5,662 bases of DNA from Novosphingobium sp. (lineage in GTDB: Bacteria > Pseudomonadota > Alphaproteobacteria > Sphingomonadales > Sphingomonadaceae). The stretch lies in NCBI GenBank assembly GCA_009885425.1, contig VFKS01000474.1, positions 1-5,662 on the forward strand, in the 5' to 3' direction. The position numbers and the translations under genes were made by a program. The notes beneath the pieces were generated by a model. The model was not told the origin of the DNA and ran no database searches. It was given only the letters and a program-made list of their open reading frames with translations. Every line of letters begins with the position of its first letter. The first letter of the stretch is position 1. Of this stretch, positions 1 through 5,662 are shown piece after piece.

Positions 1-1838
<1,838 letters not shown>

Positions 1839-1850
1839 CCCGAAGGGCGG

Positions 1851-1939
1851 GCCGATTTTGCCCCGTGGCCGCGTTGTTCGTCGATCACGATACTACGGCA
1901 TCGCTCACTCCTCACGCCTCCCCACGAGCCAAAATCGGC
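1851..1939 (+). repeat. Inner hairpin 2: 18-bp imperfect inverted repeat
   Basis: Arms 1851-1868 (GCCGATTTTGCCCCGTGG) and 1922-1939 match as reverse complements at 16 of 18 positions. The first ten base pairs are uninterrupted and include the AT core GATTTTG/CAAAATC. The loop (1869-1921) has no strong further pairing that I can see. Four bases (1940-1943) separate it from the outer right arm. A small CCC-GAA-GGG hairpin (1839-1847) lies in the linker between the two inner hairpins. Confidence 0.8.
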
Positions 1940-1943
1940 TCCG

Positions 1944-1976
1944 TCACGGTGGGTCAATGCGCTTCCATCTGGCTCT
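1944..1976 (-). repeat. Right arm of perfect 33-bp inverted repeat
   Basis: This is the exact reverse complement of 1710-1742, beginning TCACGGTGGGTCAATGCG and ending CTGGCTCT. It ends 5 bp before the complement of the M28 peptidase stop codon (1984-1982). A transcript of the M28 gene would therefore run straight into this arm, and the hairpin could act as a 3' end or processing structure. No T-rich tract suited to a classical intrinsic terminator follows it. Confidence 0.98.
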
Positions 1977-1981
1977 TGTGG

Positions 1982-3478
1982 CTATCGCGCCGCGAACGGA
2001 ACCTTCTTGGCATCGCCAAACCAGCGCGCGAGGATCACCAGGAACTCGGTGTCATCGGCCGCCCCGCCCAGCTCGATCCCGCGGCTCAGCTGGTCGCCGG
2101 GGCGGTGGTAATCGCCATCCATGAACCGCTCGACCAGTGCCAGATCGGACCACGAGCTGGAGATCATAACCGCGGGCACATCGTGCTTCATCAGGGCCCA
2201 GCCATCCTGCCGTTTGACATAGGCGTTGGCCGCGGTGCCATCGGCCAGCTTGCGCTTGTTCGCCTTGGCGGCAGCGGCGATATGCGGATCGAGCGTTGTC
2301 ATCCCCTTGCCCACCACGGCAAAGGGGCGGCCTTCAGCGGCCAGCGCGACTGTATCGATGTTGAATGCGGCCACGATCTGCCCCAGCGGCAGCGGTGGGT
2401 CTTCGGCAAAGGCCTCGGCCCCCAGAAAGCCTATTTCCTCAGCCGTGGTGGCCAGAAAATAGATATCGCGATCGGGCTGCGGGCCTTTGACCAGCCGCCG
2501 GGCGACCTCGGTCAACACCGCCAGCCCACTGGCATTGTCGACCGCGCCGTTGCAGATCTGATCTTCAGCCGGGGGTTCGGCACAGCGTCCAAAGTGGTCC
2601 CAGTGCGCCAGCAGCAGCACCGCGCCCAGTTCCGGCCGCTTGCCCGGCAGCTTGCCGATCAGGTTGTGGGTCTTGATCCGGGTTTCGCGGGTGGTCGCCT
2701 CCAGCGAGACCGTCAGATCAATCGCCCGCGGAGCAAATCCGGGAGCAACAGCCTGGGCCTGCAGCTGGGCAAGGTCGAGTCCGGTGCCGGCCAACACGCC
2801 TTTCAGCGCGGCCGGGGCGATAAACGCCTCGATATCCCCACCCAGCTTGTCGCTGGCCAACGCATAGCCCTTGCGGCTGCGGCTGGAGGAGACATTTTCC
2901 AGGCTACGCTCGCCATCGAGCACGGTAATGACCGCCGATGCGCCGCCCAACAGCAGGGCATTCTGTCGATCGGAATTGTCGATCCCGCCATCGAGCAATA
3001 GCGCCACCCGCCCGGCCAGCTCGGCCCGCGGCGGGATAACGTCGCCCTTGCCGACAAACAGCATCGGCGCGTTTTCGACCAGCCCGCGCTTGCCTGATGT
3101 CAGCACCAGCATTTCCGGCTCAGGCACCACGACGCGTTTGCCTTTGTGGACAAAGACGGCGCGGCTGAGCTGCGGTTCGCGGGCGATGATCGTAACCGGA
3201 GCAAACCACGGGTGGGCTGGATCGTTGGTGCCCGAAACCAGCCCAATGTCGAACCACTGCTTACCCAGATAGCGCAGGGTCTTGGTCTCACCCTCGGTTC
3301 CAGGCTCACGCCCTTCGTAGGTATCACTCGACAGTTCGGTGATATGGCTGCTCAATTGCGCTTTCAGCTCGATCCTGGCCTTGTTGGGGCGCGAGGCAGC
3401 GGCGAGCGGATCAAGCACCAGCATTGCCGCAATCAGCGACAGCAAAGCACGGTTCATCGCTTGCCAGAAACGGTTCAT
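1982..3478 (-). CDS. Secreted M28-family zinc aminopeptidase with PA-like insert
   Basis: The 498-residue protein has a signal peptide: a basic N-region (MNRFWQAMNR), a hydrophobic core (ALLSLIAAMLVLDPL) and an AAAS cleavage region near residue 28, so it is exported to the periplasm or beyond. Residues about 110-250 resemble a protease-associated (PA) domain. The catalytic domain carries every M28 dinuclear-zinc residue: His292 and Asp294 in AHWDHFG, bridging Asp314 in GAVDNASG, base Glu347 and ligand Glu348 in TAEEIGFLG, Asp375 in FNIDTV, and His458 in YHRPGD. Such enzymes release N-terminal amino acids from peptides; the substrate here is unknown. Three starts are possible: TTG 3514, ATG 3478 and ATG 3457. 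ATG 3478 is chosen because it keeps a complete signal peptide, though no good ribosome site marks any of them. It lies 98 bp downstream of the hydroxybutyrate dehydrogenase gene and may be co-transcribed with it. Confidence 0.92.
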   Translation of the reverse strand: MNRFWQAMNRALLSLIAAMLVLDPLAAASRPNKARIELKAQLSSHITELSSDTYEGREPGTEGETKTLRYLGKQWFDIGLVSGTNDPAHPWFAPVTIIAREPQLSRAVFVHKGKRVVVPEPEMLVLTSGKRGLVENAPMLFVGKGDVIPPRAELAGRVALLLDGGIDNSDRQNALLLGGASAVITVLDGERSLENVSSSRSRKGYALASDKLGGDIEAFIAPAALKGVLAGTGLDLAQLQAQAVAPGFAPRAIDLTVSLEATTRETRIKTHNLIGKLPGKRPELGAVLLLAHWDHFGRCAEPPAEDQICNGAVDNASGLAVLTEVARRLVKGPQPDRDIYFLATTAEEIGFLGAEAFAEDPPLPLGQIVAAFNIDTVALAAEGRPFAVVGKGMTTLDPHIAAAAKANKRKLADGTAANAYVKRQDGWALMKHDVPAVMISSSWSDLALVERFMDGDYHRPGDQLSRGIELGGAADDTEFLVILARWFGDAKKVPFAAR

Positions 3479-3481
3479 CGC
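3450..3481 (-). repeat. Direct repeat of 11 bp around alternative M28 start codons
   Basis: GCGATGAACCG occurs twice on the minus strand (complements of 3471-3481 and 3450-3460) with a 21-bp period. The period equals seven codons, so both copies supply an in-frame ATG followed by Asn-Arg. It leaves the true start of the exported peptidase ambiguous between 3478 and 3457, and suggests a small in-frame duplication at the signal-peptide N-region. Confidence 0.8.
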
Positions 3482-3529
3482 CGACGTTATCACCCTAAAG
3501 CGACAGTCCGGCAAGCGGCAGGATCAATC

Positions 3530-3551
3530 CGGCGCCGATTGCGCGGCGCCG
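3530..3551 (-). terminator. GC-rich hairpin downstream of the hydroxybutyrate dehydrogenase gene
   Basis: CGGCGCC (3530-3536) and GGCGCCG (3545-3551) form a 7-bp perfect stem with an 8-base loop in the 98-bp gap between the dehydrogenase stop and the M28 start. No run of T follows on either strand, so it is not a classical intrinsic terminator. It may attenuate transcription or protect the 3' end of the upstream message. Confidence 0.3.
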
Positions 3552-3576
3552 TGGCAGGAATGATACAGCCGCAACG

Positions 3577-4332
3577 CTATTCGGCGGTCCAACCGCCATC
3601 CATGCTGATATTGGACCCGGTGATGTTGCTGGCTGCGTCACGACACAGGAACACAGCCATTTCGCCAATGTCAGAAGGCTGAACGAACTTCTTGGTCGGC
3701 TGGCGGGTCAGCAGCACATCGTTGATCACCTGATCGCGGGTCAGCCCGCGCGCCGCCATCGTATCGGGGATCTGGTTCTCGACCAAAGGGGTCCAGACAT
3801 AGCCCGGGCTGATGCAATTCGCCGTGATGTTGAACGTGGCCAGCTCCAGCGCCAGCGTCTTGGTCAAGCCATTGAGGCCGTGCTTGGCCGAGACATAAGC
3901 CGATTTGAACGGCGATGCGGTCAGCGAATGGGCGCTGGCGGTGTTGATGATCCGCCCCCACCCGGCCGTCTTCATATGCGGGATCGCGAGGCGGCAGGCA
4001 TCGAAGGCGGCGGTCAGGTTGAGCGCGATGATCATGTCCCACTTATCGACCGGGAACTCCTCCACCGGGGCAACGTGCTGCATCCCGGCGTTGTTGACCA
4101 GAATGTCGATCGGCCCGGCGCCGGCCATCAGCGCCTCAACCCCGGCGCGCTGCGACAGATCGGCGGGGACGTGGATCGCGTCCAGTTCTTCGCACAGCGC
4201 GGCGATAGCAGCTGCCTCACCAAACCCGGACAGCACCACATCAGCCCCTTCGGCCTTGAGCGAGCGGGCGATGGCGAGGCCAATCCCTGAAGTCGAGCCG
4301 GTGACCAGCGCGCGTTTTCCGGACAAGAACAT
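3577..4332 (-). CDS. bdhA: D-3-hydroxybutyrate dehydrogenase (SDR family)
   Basis: This 251-residue cytoplasmic short-chain dehydrogenase interconverts D-3-hydroxybutyrate and acetoacetate with NAD(H), a step in polyhydroxybutyrate and ketone-body use. The Rossmann motif TGSTSGIG is at 11-18 and NNAG at 80-83. The catalytic Ser133, Tyr146 and Lys150 lie in TASAHS and YVSAK. The substrate-carboxylate residues known from Pseudomonas fragi hydroxybutyrate dehydrogenase (Gln94, His144, Lys152, Gln196) have counterparts here at Gln85, His135, Lys143 and Gln187, all at one constant offset. This separates it from generic SDRs. The C-terminal QPTKKFV and SMDGGWTAE are also typical of the family. The ATG at 4332 is chosen because GGAG precedes it by six bases; a TTG at 4344 is an unlikely alternative. 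The gene is divergent from the zinc peptidase gene and lies upstream of the M28 gene on the same strand. Confidence 0.93.
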   Translation of the reverse strand: MFLSGKRALVTGSTSGIGLAIARSLKAEGADVVLSGFGEAAAIAALCEELDAIHVPADLSQRAGVEALMAGAGPIDILVNNAGMQHVAPVEEFPVDKWDMIIALNLTAAFDACRLAIPHMKTAGWGRIINTASAHSLTASPFKSAYVSAKHGLNGLTKTLALELATFNITANCISPGYVWTPLVENQIPDTMAARGLTRDQVINDVLLTRQPTKKFVQPSDIGEMAVFLCRDAASNITGSNISMDGGWTAE

Positions 4333-4338
4333 TCCCGA

Positions 4339-4342
4339 CTCC
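4339..4342 (-). promoter_or_regulatory. Ribosome binding site fixing the hydroxybutyrate dehydrogenase start
   Basis: On the minus strand TTGGAGTCGGGAATG places GGAG six bases before the ATG at 4332. This spacing favours that ATG over the upstream TTG at 4344. Confidence 0.7.
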
Positions 4343-4358
4343 AACAGCTTGAGTTTTC

Positions 4359-4364
4359 GTTATA
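4359..4364 (-). promoter_or_regulatory. Possible -10 box for the hydroxybutyrate dehydrogenase gene
   Basis: TATAAC on the minus strand lies about 26 bases upstream of the ATG at 4332, in an AT-richer patch of an otherwise GC-rich gap. No good -35 hexamer is seen 16-18 bases further upstream (nearest is GTTCCA), so this is only a weak candidate. Confidence 0.3.
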
Positions 4365-4378
4365 GGAAGGGGCATTGC

Positions 4379-4402
4379 GGCTGGAACGTTCTTTGTCCAG
4401 CC
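4379..4402 (+). promoter_or_regulatory. Inverted repeat in the leader of the zinc metallopeptidase gene
   Basis: GGCTGGA (4379-4385) and TCCAGCC (4396-4402) are perfect 7-bp complements around a 10-base loop, ending just before the ribosome binding site in the divergent gap. It could be an operator for either divergent gene or a 5'-UTR hairpin. Neither role can be decided from sequence alone. Confidence 0.35.
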
Positions 4403-4406
4403 CGGC

Positions 4407-4413
4407 GGGAGGG
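4407..4413 (+). promoter_or_regulatory. Ribosome binding site fixing the zinc metallopeptidase start
   Basis: GGGAGGG precedes the ATG at 4421 with a seven-base spacer. It supports this start against a much longer in-frame extension that would run back into the divergent dehydrogenase gene. Confidence 0.75.
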
Positions 4414-4420
4414 CCCCACG

Positions 4421-5284
4421 ATGCGTCTCGACGAATTCGATCCCAATGCGATCAACATCGAAGATCAGCGCGGCAGTGGGCGGCGGTTGCCGGGCGGACG
4501 CGGCGGACAGGTTGGCTGCGGCACGCTGGTCATCGCGCTGATCGGCGCTGTGGTGTTCGGGGTCGATCCGGGCCAGCTGATTGGCGGCTTGGAGCAGGTT
4601 CAGGCCCCCACCCAGCAAACCCAGATCGAAGGCGGAGCGACGGCGGGCGATTCTTGCCGGGTCGATGAAGGCAGCCTGCAGAGCTGCAACGCGCTGTCCT
4701 CGCTCAACAAGACCTGGGCGCCAGTGTTCAGCGCTGCCAATGTCCCGTTCCAGGCGCCCAAGCTGGTGTTCTTCAGCCAGGCCGGCCAATCGGGCTGCGG
4801 CGCCGCGCAAAGTGCGATGGGGCCGTTCTATTGCCCGGCCGATCAGGGGATCTACCTCGACACCGATTTCTTCGACCAGATGGACCGCGAACTGGGCGCA
4901 CGCGGCAAATTCGCCCGCGATTACGTGATCGCCCACGAATACGGCCACCACATCCAGAAACTGACCGGGGTGTCTGACCAGATCCGCAGTCTGCAATCGC
5001 AGAATCCGCGCAAGGCCAATGCGCTGTCCGTCCGGCTGGAGCTGCAGGCTGATTGCTATGCCGGGGTTTGGGCCGCCAAGAACCGCGACCGGCTGGATCC
5101 GGGCGACATGGAAAGCGGGCTCAATGCGGCCGCCGCGATTGGCGATGATACGCTGATGCGCAATGCTGGCCGCCGGGCCAGCCCCGAAGCCTTCACCCAC
5201 GGCACCAGCGCCCAGCGGATGGAATGGCTGCGCAAGGGGATGCAAAGCGCCGACGATTCGGTCTGCGATGCGCTGATGCGCTGA
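4421..5284 (+). CDS. ypfJ: YpfJ-type neutral zinc metallopeptidase, membrane-anchored
   Basis: The 287-residue protein belongs to the putative neutral zinc metallopeptidase family typified by E. coli YpfJ. A charged, Gly/Arg-rich N-terminus (residues 1-32, with NIEDQRG) precedes one hydrophobic segment (about 33-50) followed by VDPGQLIGG, the usual family layout; the rest is probably extracytoplasmic. The zinc site is HEYGHH at 172-177 (ligands His172 and His176, catalytic Glu173), with the probable third ligand Glu207 in LELQADCYAG. The C-terminal family block EAFTHGTSAQRMEWL is at 257-271. Six cysteines in the outer domain (79, 89, 126, 138, 212, 282) could form disulfides. The biological substrate of the family is not known to me. 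It shares a one-base TGATG overlap with the downstream flavoenzyme gene, so the two are likely an operon. Confidence 0.93.
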   Translation: MRLDEFDPNAINIEDQRGSGRRLPGGRGGQVGCGTLVIALIGAVVFGVDPGQLIGGLEQVQAPTQQTQIEGGATAGDSCRVDEGSLQSCNALSSLNKTWAPVFSAANVPFQAPKLVFFSQAGQSGCGAAQSAMGPFYCPADQGIYLDTDFFDQMDRELGARGKFARDYVIAHEYGHHIQKLTGVSDQIRSLQSQNPRKANALSVRLELQADCYAGVWAAKNRDRLDPGDMESGLNAAAAIGDDTLMRNAGRRASPEAFTHGTSAQRMEWLRKGMQSADDSVCDALMR

Positions 5285-5290
5285 TGCGTT
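5267..5290 (+). repeat. Three tandem 8-bp repeats spanning the stop/start junction
   Basis: GATGCGCT (5267-5274), GATGCGCT (5275-5282) and GATGCGTT (5283-5290) lie head to tail. They cover the last codons and stop of the metallopeptidase gene and the start codon of the next gene. The unit is not a multiple of three, so each copy places its ATG in a different frame; only the third (5284) reads into the flavoenzyme. Confidence 0.85.
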
Positions 5291-5662
5291 TATCCGATTG
5301 CCACAACATCGACGATTTCCGCCTGCTGGCCAAACAGCGGCTGCCGTGGCCTGTGTTCGATTACATCGACGGCGCCGCCGATGACGAGCTGACAAAAGCG
5401 CGCAACACCGCCGCCTATGCCGACTGCGATCTGGTGCCCGATGTGCTGGCAGGGGTGAGCGAAATCGACACCAGTTGCACCATCCTGGGCCGCAAATCGG
5501 CGCTGCCGTTGATCCTCTCCCCCACCGCGCTGCAACGCGTGTTCCACTGGCAAGGCGAGCGCGCGGTAGCCCGGGCGGCGGAGAAGTTCGGCTTGTGGTT
5601 CGGCATTTCCAGCCTGGCGACGGTTTCGATCGAGGAAGTGGGCGCGATGGGCTCCGGTCCCA
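5284..5662 (+). CDS. FMN-dependent alpha-hydroxy-acid dehydrogenase/oxidase, N-terminal fragment (continues beyond right edge)
   Basis: The frame opens with ATG 5284-5286 and reaches the right edge after 126 codons, about one third of the usual 380 residues. FDYIDGAADDELTKARN (25-41) matches the N-terminal substrate-site block of the lactate dehydrogenase (LldD), glycolate oxidase and mandelate dehydrogenase family; Tyr27 is the conserved tyrosine that binds the substrate carboxylate. SPTALQ (79-84) is the FMN-binding strand, and GISSLATVSIEEV (107-119) follows with the FMN-contacting serine. These enzymes oxidise 2-hydroxy acids to 2-oxo acids using FMN. The catalytic His and Arg lie outside the window and substrate cannot be told; L-lactate is the commonest in bacteria. 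No ribosome site precedes the ATG, so translation probably depends on reinitiation from the overlapping upstream stop. Confidence 0.88.
   Translation, partial: MRLSDCHNIDDFRLLAKQRLPWPVFDYIDGAADDELTKARNTAAYADCDLVPDVLAGVSEIDTSCTILGRKSALPLILSPTALQRVFHWQGERAVARAAEKFGLWFGISSLATVSIEEVGAMGSGP

Noticed and set aside
4383..4387. GGAAC resembling the -35 of general-stress EcfG promoters
   Set aside because: No CGTT -10 element occurs 16-18 bases downstream, so the promoter is not supported.
3905..5284. Plus-strand ORF extending the metallopeptidase N-terminus by 172 codons
   Set aside because: The extension is antisense to the hydroxybutyrate dehydrogenase gene, whereas ATG 4421 has a good ribosome site and the family's normal N-terminus.
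4241..5395. Long minus-strand ORF antisense to the metallopeptidase gene
   Set aside because: It is a compositional shadow with no domain or ribosome site; the plus strand carries HEYGHH and other family blocks.

Overview
The window is GC-rich, tightly packed bacterial DNA. The gene content suggests an alphaproteobacterium, most likely of the Sphingomonadales (for example Erythrobacter- or Novosphingobium-like). The pointers are an RsmB-type methyltransferase directly overlapping guaB, a secreted M28 peptidase, a D-3-hydroxybutyrate dehydrogenase, and few canonical sigma-70 promoters. The taxonomic placement is an inference from protein style, not a database match.

Layout. From the left edge to about 4332 everything reads leftward (minus strand). 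In order of transcription these are D-3-hydroxybutyrate dehydrogenase (4332-3577), a 98-bp gap, a secreted M28 zinc aminopeptidase (3478-1982), a 342-bp gap, IMP dehydrogenase GuaB (1639-185), and the N-terminus of an RsmB-like 16S rRNA m5C methyltransferase (188-1, running off the window) that overlaps guaB by four bases. From 4421 rightward the plus strand carries a YpfJ-type membrane-anchored neutral zinc metallopeptidase (4421-5284). It is followed, with a one-base stop/start overlap, by the N-terminal third of an FMN-dependent alpha-hydroxy-acid dehydrogenase (5284 to the right edge). The two transcription units diverge from an 88-bp gap at 4333-4420.

How the genes relate. GuaB makes XMP for guanine nucleotide synthesis and is translationally coupled to an rRNA-modification enzyme. 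The dehydrogenase interconverts 3-hydroxybutyrate and acetoacetate, and the partial flavoenzyme probably oxidises a 2-hydroxy acid such as lactate. The two peptidases are unrelated families, one exported and one membrane-anchored. The genes are ordinary housekeeping or metabolic genes and do not form one pathway.

The most unusual part is the 342-bp gap between the M28 gene and guaB. It holds a 267-bp element (1710-1976) bounded by a perfect 33-bp inverted repeat. Inside lie two further long inverted repeats side by side (21 bp with two mismatches, and 18 bp with two mismatches), so a single strand could fold into a long stem opening into a three-way junction. It encodes no convincing protein. 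It looks like a non-autonomous palindromic mobile element or an undescribed structured RNA or DNA element, and it sits where the guaB promoter or leader would be expected. A second, smaller curiosity is a triplicated 8-bp repeat lying exactly across the stop/start overlap at 5267-5290.
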